This document shows, one piece after another, positions 31,531-40,474 of a stretch of DNA of 64,000 nucleotides. Under the pieces are notes generated by a model that did no database searches, was not told the DNA's origin, and worked only from the letters and a program-made list of their open reading frames with translations. The position numbers and the translations under genes were made by a program. The DNA comes from an uncultured Clostridia bacterium (GTDB taxonomy: Bacteria > Bacillota > Clostridia > Christensenellales > Borkfalkiaceae). The stretch is taken from assembly GCA_944354265.1 (NCBI GenBank), contig CALVPX010000003.1, positions 1 through 64,000 on the forward strand, given 5' to 3'. How positions within the stretch are numbered: the first letter of the stretch is position 1; each line of letters begins with the position of its first letter.

Positions 31531-33039
31531 TTACCTTTGTGCGCGCTTGATTGCGTTTTTGAAGTTTGCCATGACGTTGCGGTTCGGCAGCGAAGTTAAG
31601 CGGAACTTCCAATTGCCGCTTGCCACCGAGGGGGTGTTCATGCGCGACCAATTGTCGAGGCAGAGGATATCCTGTACGGGAATGACGGCTATTGCCGAGC
31701 GCGCGTTGAGCGCACACAGCACGAGCCCCTTTACGGCGTCCGCCCTGTCGACTATAGGGGTATATGCGCCCTCGTACTTTAAAGCTGCACGCAGCTGCTT
31801 TTTGAGCGAGAGGAACTGTTCGTCCGTCTGCTTCAAAAGGTAGCCCAAAGCCGTGTCGTTGTCGTGCGTACCCGTGTACACTACCGAATGTTCGTCTATA
31901 TTTTGGGGGAGATAGGCGTTTGTCTCCTCGCCGTCGAAGGCGAACATCATGACCTTCATGGAGGGGAAACCGCACTCTTCGCGCAGTTTTACCACGCCGT
32001 CGTCTATAATGCCCAAATCTTCGGCGATAATACTTAAGTTTCCTAGGCGCCTTTGCGCCTCCTCAAAGATCTGCACGCCCGGTCCCTGCAGCCACTCGCC
32101 CGTCATGGCGTTTTCAGCGTCGGCGGGAATGGAATAATACCTGTCGAGGCCGCGGAAGTGGTCTATGCGCACAATGTCGTACATGCGCTTTGCGTGGGCA
32201 ATGCGCCCTATCCACCAATCGTAGCCGGCCGCCTTGACCGCAGCCCAATTGTAGAGGGGATTGCCCCAAAGCTGACCCTGCTTTGAAAAATAGTCGGGCG
32301 GAACGCCTGCAACCTCGGTGGGGTTCAAGTCCTCGTCGAGTTTGAAAAGTTCGGGGTGCGCCCACACGTCTGCCGAGTCGTAGGCGACGTACAGGGGAAT
32401 GTCGCCGATTATCTTTATGCCCTTGGAGTTGGCGTACTTTTTGAGCGCCGCCCACTGATTGTTGAATTCGTACTGTAAAAACAGCCAAAAGCAGTATTCC
32501 TCGCGGTAGACCGAATTTCTGAATTCGTACATGGCGAGGTGCTCCTTATACTTATATGCCTCGGGGAAGGTATTGAACACGCCGCCGTAGCGCGACTTGA
32601 GCGACATAAACAACGCATAGTCCTCCGCCTCGCCGCTCTCGATAAAGGCGACGAAGGAGGGATTTTTTATGTTGAAACGGGCATATGCGCGGCGCAACAG
32701 CTTGTAGCGGCTTTGATAGAGGTCGCCGTAGTCGACGTCGTTCTTTAAAGGACGCTCCGCACTCTTGAGCTCGTCGGCATCCAAAAGTCCCTGCCTGCGC
32801 AGGGCTTCGAGGTCGATGAAATAGGGATTGCCCGAAGTGCAGGAGACCGACTGATAGGGCGAGTCGCCGTAGCCCGTCTGCTGAAGGGGCAGAATCTGCC
32901 AATATTTTACCCCGTACTTGGAGAGCATATCGACAAATTCATACGCCTTTTTTCCGAGCGAGCCTATTCCGTATTTGTTGGGGAGCGAAGAGATGTGACA
33001 GAGCACACCCGCCCCGCGGGAGGGAAGATATTTTTGCAT
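31531..33039 (-). CDS. malQ: 4-alpha-glucanotransferase (amylomaltase)
   Basis: A 502-residue GH77 amylomaltase that moves maltosyl and longer glucan units between alpha-1,4-glucans in glycogen/maltodextrin use. Family motifs: SRGAGVLCHISSLPNKYGIG at the start, YWQILPLQQTGYGDSPYQ, GDIPLYVAYDSADVWAHP, VRIDHFRGLDRYY (catalytic nucleophile region), IAEDLGII and YTGTHDNDTALGY. Length is normal. The ATG at 33039 is preceded by an AAAAGGG stretch. The gene is alone; a family A array separates it from dapL upstream. Confidence 0.95.
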   Translation of the reverse strand: MQKYLPSRGAGVLCHISSLPNKYGIGSLGKKAYEFVDMLSKYGVKYWQILPLQQTGYGDSPYQSVSCTSGNPYFIDLEALRRQGLLDADELKSAERPLKNDVDYGDLYQSRYKLLRRAYARFNIKNPSFVAFIESGEAEDYALFMSLKSRYGGVFNTFPEAYKYKEHLAMYEFRNSVYREEYCFWLFLQYEFNNQWAALKKYANSKGIKIIGDIPLYVAYDSADVWAHPELFKLDEDLNPTEVAGVPPDYFSKQGQLWGNPLYNWAAVKAAGYDWWIGRIAHAKRMYDIVRIDHFRGLDRYYSIPADAENAMTGEWLQGPGVQIFEEAQRRLGNLSIIAEDLGIIDDGVVKLREECGFPSMKVMMFAFDGEETNAYLPQNIDEHSVVYTGTHDNDTALGYLLKQTDEQFLSLKKQLRAALKYEGAYTPIVDRADAVKGLVLCALNARSAIAVIPVQDILCLDNWSRMNTPSVASGNWKFRLTSLPNRNVMANFKNAIKRAQR

Positions 33040-33057
33040 AAGAAAGCCCTTTTATGA

Positions 33058-33312
33058 GTGAAATGCAACTTGAAAGTTGCATGAAATGCGCATTGATATG
33101 CGCGTGAAATGAATACCTGAAGGTATTCGTGAAATGCACGGCAATGCCGTGCGTTGCGGCATTGAATTTCTGCGCCTTTGGCGCATAACTTGATACCTTA
33201 ACGCATACGTAGTATGCATTTCACGCCGCCTTATTATAGAGCCGATTGAAATGACATGTTATGCGGCATTTCACGGCGTAGCCATTTCACGCGCGCAATG
33301 CGCGCATTTAAC
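33058..33312. repeat. Family A array, copy A5
   Basis: Left arm of four units with box GTGAAAT: GCAACTT/AAGTTGC, GCGCAT/ATGCGC, GAATACC/GGTATTC, GCACGGC/GCCGTGC. Core about 33153-33205 (GTTGCGGCATTGAATTTC, TGCGCC/GGCGCA, TTAAC). Right arm: GCATAC/GTATGC, GCCGC/GCGGC with insert, GGC/GCC, GCGCGC/GCGCGC with ATTTCAC, the last box being ATTTAAC next to the dapL stop. It fills the malQ-dapL gap. Confidence 0.8.
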
Positions 33313-34497
33313 TTACTTTTTTAAAAGTCCCTTAATTCTTTCCACGGCCTCTTTGGTGACTTCCTCGCTGCCGAAGGCGGTGAGGCGGAAGAAGCCCTCG
33401 CCGTTGGCGCCGAAGCCCGCACCGGGCGTGCCGACGACCTGAATATTTTCGAGCAGATAGTCGAAGAACTGCCAACTGTCCATGCCGTTCGGGCACTTTA
33501 GCCAAATATAGGGCGAGTTTTTGCCGCCCGTGTACCATATGCCGAGTTCGTCCATGCAGTCGGCGATTATCTTGGCGTTACGCTGATAGTATGCGATATT
33601 CTGCTTGATCTGCTGCTGTCCTTCGGGGGTGAACACAGCGGCAGCGCCGCGCTGAACAATGTAGGGCACGCCGTTGAACTTGGTGGTCTGACGCCTCAGC
33701 CACATTTTGTTGGCGGACATGCCGTCGCGTTCAAGGGCAAAGGGCACCACGGTGTAGCCGCAGCGCGTACCCGTGAAGCCCGCCGTCTTGGAGAAGGAGC
33801 AGAACTCTATTGCGCACGTCTTGGCGCCCTTCACCTGAAAGATTGAGCGGGCGAGATCATCCTCGGTTATGAAGCACTCATAGGCCGCGTCGTAGAGGAT
33901 TACGGCGTTCTTTGCGTTGGCGTAGTCCACCCACTCCTTGAGCTGTGCCTTTGTGTATGCCGCGCCCGTGGGATTGTTGGGCGAGCAGAGATAGATTATG
34001 TCGGCGTCGACAGAGTAGTCGGGCATGGGCAGAAAGCCGTTCTGCGCCGTGGCGTTCATGTAGATGACCTTGCGGCCCGCCATGGTGTTGGTGTCGACAT
34101 ATACGGGATATACGGGGTCGGGGACGAGCACGACGTTGTCCTGCGCGAAGATATCAAGAATGTTGCCGAGGTCGGACTTGGCGCCGTCGGAGATGAAAAT
34201 TTCGTCGGCTTCAAGCTGCACCCCGTTGGAGAAATAGTAGCCCTGAATGGACTGCTTTAAGAAGTCGTAGCCCTGCTCGGGGCCGTAGCCGCGGAATGTC
34301 TCCTTTTTCGACATGTCGTCGACGCCCTTATGGAGCGCGTCGATGACCGCGGGCGCGAGGGGCAAAGTTACGTCGCCTATGCCGAGGCGGAGAATGCTTT
34401 TATCGGGATTGGCCGCCGAATATGCGGCGACCTTTTTGGCTATTGTGGAAAAGAGATAGCTCTGCGCTATGTCGTTGAAATGTGCGTTGAAATGCAT
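33313..34497 (-). CDS. dapL: LL-diaminopimelate aminotransferase
   Basis: A 394-residue PLP-dependent class I aminotransferase that makes LL-diaminopimelate directly from tetrahydrodipicolinate, a one-step lysine/cell-wall route. Family start HFNDIAQSYLFSTIAKKVAAY, then RLGIGDVTLPLAPAVIDALHKGVDDM, FISDGAKSDLGNI, YLCSPNNPTGAAYT and the PLP lysine in FCSFSKTAGFTGTRCGY. The start has AAGGT upstream. It lies 16 bases after pyrG and is in one operon with it. With dapF nearby, it completes the diaminopimelate branch, as expected in Clostridia. Confidence 0.96.
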   Translation of the reverse strand: MHFNAHFNDIAQSYLFSTIAKKVAAYSAANPDKSILRLGIGDVTLPLAPAVIDALHKGVDDMSKKETFRGYGPEQGYDFLKQSIQGYYFSNGVQLEADEIFISDGAKSDLGNILDIFAQDNVVLVPDPVYPVYVDTNTMAGRKVIYMNATAQNGFLPMPDYSVDADIIYLCSPNNPTGAAYTKAQLKEWVDYANAKNAVILYDAAYECFITEDDLARSIFQVKGAKTCAIEFCSFSKTAGFTGTRCGYTVVPFALERDGMSANKMWLRRQTTKFNGVPYIVQRGAAAVFTPEGQQQIKQNIAYYQRNAKIIADCMDELGIWYTGGKNSPYIWLKCPNGMDSWQFFDYLLENIQVVGTPGAGFGANGEGFFRLTAFGSEEVTKEAVERIKGLLKK

Positions 34498-34513
34498 ATG
34501 TGTGACCTTGAAT

Positions 34514-36115
34514 TTACTTTTTTTGGGAATATTTTACGGCGTACTTTATGAACTCCCTGAACACGGGGTGGGCGTGCTGAGGGCGGGACTTGAATTCGGG
34601 GTGGAACTGCACGCCGAGGTAGAAGTCGTTTGCAGGCACTTCCACGGCCTCTACGAGCATTCCGTCGGGCGAAGTTCCCGCAATGACCATGCCTGCGTCC
34701 TCTATCTGCTGTCTGAACTCGTTATTGAATTCATATCTGTGGCGGTGGCGCTCAGAGATGTTGTCCGTCTTGTACGCCTCCTTCATCTTGGGGCCGATAA
34801 CTTTGCAGGGATATGCGCCGAGGCGCATGGTTCCGCCCATCTTGACGCCGTGCTGATCGGGCATGAGGTCGATGACGGCGTGCTTGCTTTCGGGGTCGAA
34901 TTCGGAGGAATTTGCGTCCTTATAGCCAAGAACGTTGCGGGCGTATTCAATGACGGCCGTCTGCATGCCGAGGCATATGCCGAGGTAGGGAACGTTGTGT
35001 TCGCGGGCGTACTGCGCGCAGAGCACCTTGCCCTCAATGCCGCGGTTGCCGAAGCCGCCGGGCACAAGAATGCCGTCGGCGTCCTTTAAAATCTGCGCCA
35101 CGTTTTCGGGAGTTATGGACTCGGTGTCCACCCAATCTATGTCGACCTTGGCGCCGTTTTCGTACCCCGCATGGGCGAGGGCTTCGGCGACGGAGAGATA
35201 TGCGTCGTGCAGCTGAACATACTTGCCGCACAGGGCAATTTTTACCGTCTTGTCGCGGGCGGCTATGCGCTCGAGCATGCTCTTCCACTCGGTGAGGTCT
35301 ATTTCGCGGGGATCGAGGTTGAGTATCTTGCAGACGATGGACGAGAAGTTGCTCGCCTCGAGCATTATGGGGCACTGATAGAGGACGGGAAGGGTCATAT
35401 TCTCTATGCAACATTCGGGTTCGACGTTGCAGAACATGGCGATTTTATCCTTTACGTCCTTGGGCATGTGCGCGTCTACGCGGGCGATTATGATGTCGGG
35501 ATTTATGCCCATGCCCTGAAGCTCCTTTACGGAGTGCTGTGTGGGCTTGGATTTGAACTCCTCCGAGCCCGATATGTAGGGCACGAGGGAGACGTGGATG
35601 AAGCAGCAGTTTTCCCTGCCCACTTCGCGGGCGACCTGACGGATGGCCTCGATGAAGGGCTGACTTTCGATGTCGCCTATGGTGCCGCCGATTTCGGTTA
35701 TTACCACGTCGGCAGAGGTCGTGCTCGCCACAGTATATATAAATGATTTAATTTCGTTGGTTATGTGCGGAATGACCTGAACGGTCTGCCCCAAGTACTC
35801 GCCGTTGCGCTCCTTGTTGAGGACGTTCCAATACACCTTACCCGTGGTAAGGTTGGAGTACTTGTTTAAATTTTCGTCGATAAAGCGCTCGTAATGGCCT
35901 AAATCGAGGTCGGTTTCGGCGCCGTCGTCGGTGACAAACACCTCGCCATGCTGATAGGGGCTCATTGTGCCGGGGTCGATATTGATGTAGGGATCGAGCT
36001 TCTGCGAAGCCACCTTATACCCCCTGCACTTCAAAAGCCTGCCGAGTGAGGCCGCCGTGATTCCTTTGCCGAGCCCCGATACTACGCCGCCCGTAACGAA
36101 AATGTACTTTGTCAT
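34514..36115 (-). CDS. pyrG: CTP synthase
   Basis: A 533-residue CTP synthase: an N-terminal synthetase domain ([24 protein letters not shown]-loop; [34 protein letters not shown]) and a C-terminal class I glutamine amidotransferase domain with GICLGMQ (nucleophile Cys) and the [11 protein letters not shown]is-Glu motif. It converts UTP to CTP with glutamine nitrogen. ATG 36115 has AGGAG eight bases upstream; the longer frame to 36196 has no ribosome site. Confidence 0.97.
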   Translation of the reverse strand: MTKYIFVTGGVVSGLGKGITAASLGRLLKCRGYKVASQKLDPYINIDPGTMSPYQHGEVFVTDDGAETDLDLGHYERFIDENLNKYSNLTTGKVYWNVLNKERNGEYLGQTVQVIPHITNEIKSFIYTVASTTSADVVITEIGGTIGDIESQPFIEAIRQVAREVGRENCCFIHVSLVPYISGSEEFKSKPTQHSVKELQGMGINPDIIIARVDAHMPKDVKDKIAMFCNVEPECCIENMTLPVLYQCPIMLEASNFSSIVCKILNLDPREIDLTEWKSMLERIAARDKTVKIALCGKYVQLHDAYLSVAEALAHAGYENGAKVDIDWVDTESITPENVAQILKDADGILVPGGFGNRGIEGKVLCAQYAREHNVPYLGICLGMQTAVIEYARNVLGYKDANSSEFDPESKHAVIDLMPDQHGVKMGGTMRLGAYPCKVIGPKMKEAYKTDNISERHRHRYEFNNEFRQQIEDAGMVIAGTSPDGMLVEAVEVPANDFYLGVQFHPEFKSRPQHAHPVFREFIKYAVKYSQKK

Positions 36116-36288
36116 TATATATTCTCCTGAGTAATTGCGCGTAAATGCGCGTTTTGCGGCATCGCCGCGTTCATATGTCGACCGTACAATCCGCACGGTA
36201 AAGTTCTTTAGTGATTGCGTTTACCTTCGAGCGTTTGCAAGATGCCGCATCTTTTAGTTATCTTGAGCAAAGGCAGTACTATCTGCTC

Positions 36289-36403
36289 TGTCATCTTGAG
36301 CGGAGCCGTAGGCGGAGTCGAAAGATCTTATTCGGTTTTATATCGAACAAGATACATTCGACTACGTTCGTCGCTTCGCTCCTCACTTCGCTCAGTATGA
36401 CAA
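36289..36403. repeat. Family B element, copy B8
   Basis: GTCATCTTGAGCGGAGC to CGCTCAGTATGAC with GAAAGATCTTA and AAGATACATTCGAC inside. The rest of 36116-36288 upstream of pyrG holds no gene I can see. Confidence 0.78.
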
Positions 36404-36425
36404 TGAGGTATATTATTTTAAAGCC

Positions 36426-36690
36426 AAACCCTTCCGACGTGCTAAAGCACGCCACCTCCCCTTAACTAAGTGGAGGCTACAATGCGGTTTTGCGCCGCAG
36501 GCGCATAGCTACTCACCACAACGCAACCTGAAAGGTTGCAATTCACGCGCCCGAGAAATTTGGTGAGTACAATGTGAAGAGTGCGGGGCGCAATTCACAA
36601 ACGCGCAGCGTTTAATTCACGCACACGCAGTGTGCATTTCACTGTTAACGGCGAGTTGGTGCATGTCCTCTAATGCACAACTCGCGTTAA
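36426..36690. repeat. Mosaic of family E (E4), half family A (A6) and family C end hairpin (C4)
   Basis: E4 (36426-36508): GTGCTAAAGCAC and CCACCTCCCC...GTGGAGG. A6 (to 36642): core end CTCACCACAAC, then GCAACC/GGTTGC, GCGCC/GGCGC with insert, AAACGC/GCGTTT, GCACAC/GTGTGC, with boxes AATTCAC and ATTTCAC. C4 (36643-36690): only the terminal hairpin, GTTAACGGCGAGTTGG with its partner, running into the dapF stop. Confidence 0.7.
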
Positions 36691-37529
36691 CCTATGTCTA
36701 TCTCCCCCGTAAATACCAACGTTGCGCCGCCCTCCATATATACCGTATCCTTGGTGTATGTTATGGTGAGGTCGCCGCCGCGGAGATGCACTATTACGGG
36801 CGTATCCATGTCGGCGTATCCGTTGAGAACGGCCGCCACAGCCACGGCGCAGGCGCCCGTGCCGCACGCCCATGTTTCGCCGCTGCCGCGCTCCCATACG
36901 CGCATTTTAAGTTCGTTTTTGCGCATGACGCGCACAAATTCGGTATTTATTCTCTCGGGAAAGAGCGGACAGTTTTCAAACTGCGGGCCTATTTTTTCAA
37001 GATCGAGCCGCTCGGGTTCGGCAAACACAACGCAGTGGGGATTGCCCATGGAGACGAGGGTTATGCCCCACTCCCTGCCCGCAATATTTACGGGATAGTT
37101 AACTATCTTTTGCCCCTTTAAGGTTGAAGGGATGTCCTCGCCGTTTAAAATGGCGGCACCCATATCCACCTTTGCGGAGGAGACTTTGCCATCCGCGCCC
37201 AAAATGAAATCGAGCGTCTTTATGCCGGAGAGAGTCTCTATTGTGCAGTGTTCGCCCTTTACATAGCCCAAATCGTGCGCAAGCTTGCCTACGCACCTTA
37301 TGCCGTTGCCGCACATTTTGCCTTCGGAGCCGTCGGCATTGAACATGGACATTTTGCAGTCCGCCACGGCCGAGGGACGGAGCAGAATTACGCCGTCGCC
37401 GCCGATGGAAAAGTGCCTGTCCGACAGGCGGACGGACAACTCGCCGGGGTTGGAGATGTCCTCCTCCATGCAATCGAAGTATATATAGTCGTTGCCGATG
37501 CCGTGCATCTTGTAAAATTTTCTGAGCAT
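36687..37529 (-). CDS. dapF: Diaminopimelate epimerase
   Basis: A 280-residue DapF, which converts LL- to meso-diaminopimelate without a cofactor, using two cysteines: one in MFNADGSEGKMCGNGIRCV and one in ETWACGTGACAVAV. Both are present. The start FYKMHGIGNDYIYFD and the SMGNPHCVVF motif are also typical. ATG 37529 has only a weak GGAT upstream. It has its own promoter (37590-37618). Confidence 0.96.
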   Translation of the reverse strand: MLRKFYKMHGIGNDYIYFDCMEEDISNPGELSVRLSDRHFSIGGDGVILLRPSAVADCKMSMFNADGSEGKMCGNGIRCVGKLAHDLGYVKGEHCTIETLSGIKTLDFILGADGKVSSAKVDMGAAILNGEDIPSTLKGQKIVNYPVNIAGREWGITLVSMGNPHCVVFAEPERLDLEKIGPQFENCPLFPERINTEFVRVMRKNELKMRVWERGSGETWACGTGACAVAVAAVLNGYADMDTPVIVHLRGGDLTITYTKDTVYMEGGATLVFTGEIDIG

Positions 37530-37589
37530 TTTGATATCCGGTGCAAATTATTTTAAAAATGCGGCGGAGCGCCGTACCTGTTCTATAAT

Positions 37590-37618
37590 ACTATATCACA
37601 CTGCAAGCTTTTTGGCAA
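37590..37618 (-). promoter_or_regulatory. dapF promoter
   Basis: On the minus strand TTGCCA (37618-37613), 17-base spacer, TATAGT (37595-37590), about 60 bases before the ATG. Confidence 0.65.
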
Positions 37619-37643
37619 GTGATTGCCGCATTGTCACTACAAT

Positions 37644-37670
37644 AAAAAAAGCACGGCATTATGCCGTGCC
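37644..37670 (-). terminator. Intrinsic terminator downstream of the glutamate synthase locus
   Basis: GCACGGCAT / ATGCCGTGC (37651-37669) followed on the minus strand by seven T. It stops transcription from the gltB3 side before the dapF promoter. Confidence 0.85.
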
Positions 37671-37749
37671 TTAGATTGATGATTTTTTTGGGGATTCAAG
37701 GGGGGATATATATTTTTTATATCCTTATTGAAAGCGGTAAGGTGTAATT

Positions 37750-38017
37750 TGTATATCCCTCCGTCTTGCTCCGCAAGCCACCTCCCTTTTGCAAGGTAGG
37801 CCACAATAATGTTTTGCGCCAAAGGCGCATAATTACGTTTTGCCCCAAAACCACGCTTTTGGGGCAAAGGCCCCAATTTGCTGCGGTCAGCAGCCTCAGC
37901 ACAGTGAATTGCCGCGACTTTTTTATATGTGGGCTATCTTATGGTCGCGGCAAGAGCGCGTGGCGCTAAAATCACGGAAAGTTGGTGCGCGTCGCCAGCG
38001 CACAACTTTCGTGAACT
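37750..38017 (-). repeat. Family E fragment (E5) joined to family C element, copy C5
   Basis: E5: CTTGCTCCGCAAG and CCACCTCCCTTTTGCAAGG. C5, read from the gltB3 side: GTTCACGAAAGTTGTGCGC end hairpin, a CGCG hairpin, a TTGCCGCGAC...GTCGCGGCAA stem, AATTCACTGTGCTGAGGC (the GCTGAGGC is kept), GCTGCTGACCGCAGC, AAATTGGGGCC and the GCCCCAAAA/TTTTGGGGC hairpin. No gene. Confidence 0.7.
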
Positions 38018-38744
38018 AGTTATCTGTATACATCTGCTTATACGGGTTCTTTGTGTCGGGGCGAAGGACGGTGTAGTTGGCCTTTAAGAGCATCTCTGAA
38101 TCGTATTCGGGGAAGTAAGTGCAGTAATCGCGCACGATTTCGACGAGTTCGGGGATGTCCTCGCCGAAGACGACTTCGGCAGAGATTTGCGAAGGTATTC
38201 TGTGGGGCAGTTTTTCGCAGCGCAGGTACATTACCCCGCCGTGCATGCCCGTGCCGCAGAAGTTGTTCATTATGGGCAGCCCGTCGTCGTTCTGACCGAG
38301 GACGACTATTATGCCGCCCGCCTGATATTCGCCGAGGAAGGAACCTGCCCTGCCGCCGACGACTATTATGGGCTTTAAATCCCTGTAGGCCTTCATGTGT
38401 ATGCCGGCGCGGTAGCCCGTGTTGCCCTTGATATATATCTTTCCGCCGCGCATGGCATAGCCCGTGGCGTCGCCCGCGTTGCCGTGGATGATTATGGCGC
38501 CGCCGTTCATGGTGTCGCCCGTGGCGTCCTGAGCGTTGCCGTTGACAACCACGTCGCAGCCGTTGAGGTACGCGCCGAGGGCGTTGCCGGGCGTGCCGTT
38601 GATTGTTATTTTTTTGCCGGACAGCCCCGTTGCTATGTAGCGCTGACCTATGCAGCCGTTGATTGTAACTTCGGCGTCGCGGCTTTCGCGCACTTTTTTA
38701 TTGAGAATTGAGAAGTGGGTGTTCTCGTCTACGTTTATGACCAT
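38016..38744 (-). CDS. Glutamate synthase alpha-subunit domain 3 (GXGXG beta-helix)
   Basis: A 242-residue stand-alone GXGXG domain, the right-handed beta-helix that forms the C-terminal third of GltB in the large enzyme. The repeated G-x-x-G-x-G text is plain: GNALGAYLNGCDVVVNGNAQ, GDTMNGGAIIIHGNAG, GYAMRGGKIYIKGNTG. In archaeal-style split glutamate synthase this part is a separate protein. It is two bases after the FAD oxidoreductase gene and last in the operon. Confidence 0.9.
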   Translation of the reverse strand: MVINVDENTHFSILNKKVRESRDAEVTINGCIGQRYIATGLSGKKITINGTPGNALGAYLNGCDVVVNGNAQDATGDTMNGGAIIIHGNAGDATGYAMRGGKIYIKGNTGYRAGIHMKAYRDLKPIIVVGGRAGSFLGEYQAGGIIVVLGQNDDGLPIMNNFCGTGMHGGVMYLRCEKLPHRIPSQISAEVVFGEDIPELVEIVRDYCTYFPEYDSEMLLKANYTVLRPDTKNPYKQMYTDN

Positions 38745-38746
38745 AA

Positions 38747-39979
38747 TTATACCTTTTGTGCAAGTTTGGCCTTGCGCACCGCCTTGGAGTATGCGAGCAG
38801 TTGGGGGTGGTCCTTTAAAAGTTCGAAGTCGACGGTGCCGAGGTCGACCTTGTCGCGCACAAGTTGGGTATATATACCTGCGCGCAGGAAGTCGTTGATG
38901 AGGATGAAGCCGACGAGCTTATTGTCCTTTACGAACAGTTTTTTGTAGATATCCCCCGCAATATGGCTTAAACACTCGCCCTCGTACACGCCCGCGGTGA
39001 GTATGTGCGAGCCGAAGAAGCCGATGGCGTTCATGGGAATGGCGTTGGTCTGTTGAGCCTCTCCCCCCGCCATGTTTATGCCTGCGACCTTGCCCTGAAA
39101 ATATGCGTTGGGCAACAGCGCGAGCACGCGGTTGGAGCCGATAGAACTGTCGTAACCCTCGGCGCAGTCGCCCGCGGAGTAGATATCGGGCAATGAAGTG
39201 CGCATGTGGGTGTCGACGACGATGCCGCGGTTGACGTTGCCGCCCGCATCCCTGACAAGTTCGGTATTGGCGCGCACGCCCACGGCGACGACGAGGATAT
39301 CGAAGGCAATTTCCTGCCCGCTGTTCTTTAAGGTGACCTTTTTGCCCTCAAACTTTGCGGCGCAGTCGTTTAAGATAAACTTTACCCCCTTGCCCTCGAG
39401 CTGACGCTGTATTATCGCCGCGCCCTCGCTGTCGAGAATGGAGGGAAGAATTCTGTCGGCAAGGTCGACGACGGTTACGGAGCCCACCCTGTCTAAAATG
39501 CCCTCCACGCACTTGAGGCCGATGAGGCCTGCGCCGATGACGAGCACCCTCTTCTTGGGCGAGAGAACCTTCTCTAAGGCGTCCATGTCGTCCATGGTCA
39601 TGAAGGAAAACCTGTCCCTGACCCCGTCAAGCCCGTCCATGGGCGGAACGAAGGGGCGGGAACCCGTGGCGACGAGCAATTTGTCGTATTCAACCTCCTG
39701 CCCGTCCGACAAAGTGACACCCTTAGCCTTGGCGTCGATTGAGACGACGCGCTCGCCCAAAAGCGTGGTTACGCCGTTCTTCTCGTAAAAATCGTCGGGG
39801 CGGTACTTCATGTTTTCGCGTGAAGTGGCGCCCATGAGGCAGTAGGATATGGTGGGTCTGCCGTAGCAGTGGTGTTTTTCGTCGGAGATGACGGTAATTT
39901 CGCCCGCCGTATCGATTGAGCGTATGCCCTCGATGCAGGCGACGGCGGCAGTTGAGTTGCCGATTATAACGTATTTCAT
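38747..39979 (-). CDS. NAD(P)/FAD-dependent oxidoreductase of the glutamate synthase locus
   Basis: A 410-residue pyridine nucleotide-disulphide oxidoreductase fold. N-terminal FAD site VIIGNSTAAVACIEGIRSI, central NAD(P)H site VLVIGAGLIGLKCVEGI and the FAD-binding IYSAGDCAEG motif. No redox-active CxxxxC is seen, so it is of the ferredoxin/rubredoxin-reductase-like kind. Its place between the ferredoxin and gltB3 genes, with one- and two-base spacers, suggests it feeds electrons from NAD(P)H to the split glutamate synthase (inference). Confidence 0.88.
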   Translation of the reverse strand: MKYVIIGNSTAAVACIEGIRSIDTAGEITVISDEKHHCYGRPTISYCLMGATSRENMKYRPDDFYEKNGVTTLLGERVVSIDAKAKGVTLSDGQEVEYDKLLVATGSRPFVPPMDGLDGVRDRFSFMTMDDMDALEKVLSPKKRVLVIGAGLIGLKCVEGILDRVGSVTVVDLADRILPSILDSEGAAIIQRQLEGKGVKFILNDCAAKFEGKKVTLKNSGQEIAFDILVVAVGVRANTELVRDAGGNVNRGIVVDTHMRTSLPDIYSAGDCAEGYDSSIGSNRVLALLPNAYFQGKVAGINMAGGEAQQTNAIPMNAIGFFGSHILTAGVYEGECLSHIAGDIYKKLFVKDNKLVGFILINDFLRAGIYTQLVRDKVDLGTVDFELLKDHPQLLAYSKAVRKAKLAQKV

Positions 39980-39980
39980 A

Positions 39981-40427
39981 TCATCCGCGCTCCTCGTAAA
40001 CGATTGCGTTGTTGGGGCAGTGCTTTACGCAGTTGGGTTCGCCGGCGGTGTTGTCCGTGCACAGCATGCACTTCTGCGCCGTCTTGCCGTCGGGCGCGGG
40101 CATGATTGCGCCGAAGGGGCAGACGAGCACGCAGGTGAAACAGCCCACGCACTTGTCCCTGTCTATGCGCACCATGCCTTCGTCGTCCTTGGAAAGGGCG
40201 CCGGCTATGCAGCTTTGAACGCATATGGCGTTTGTGCAGTGGCGGCAGTTGACCGCAAAGTTTACGGGCGCTTTTTCGCCGCCTTCAACCTGTATACGGG
40301 GGATAAATTCGCCCGTTCTGCCCTTGAGCTTGAACATTTCGTCCAAACCGGAGTTGGCAAACATGCACTCGTACTCGCACATGTGGCAGCCGAGGCACCA
40401 TTCTTCGTTTACATAAATTCTCTTCAT
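39981..40427 (-). CDS. 4Fe-4S dicluster ferredoxin-type electron carrier
   Basis: A 148-residue protein of the HycB/DmsB-like type with four Cys motifs: CLGCHMCEYEC, CRHCTNAICVQSC, CVGCFTCVLVCP and CMLCTDN...CVKHCP, enough for up to four 4Fe-4S clusters. It lies between purA and the FAD oxidoreductase and would carry electrons between that oxidoreductase and the FMN subunit (inference). Confidence 0.9.
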   Translation of the reverse strand: MKRIYVNEEWCLGCHMCEYECMFANSGLDEMFKLKGRTGEFIPRIQVEGGEKAPVNFAVNCRHCTNAICVQSCIAGALSKDDEGMVRIDRDKCVGCFTCVLVCPFGAIMPAPDGKTAQKCMLCTDNTAGEPNCVKHCPNNAIVYEERG

Positions 40428-40474
40428 TTAAGCTCCGCGCGCATTTTACGGGAAGCGCGTTATGTTTGATTTTT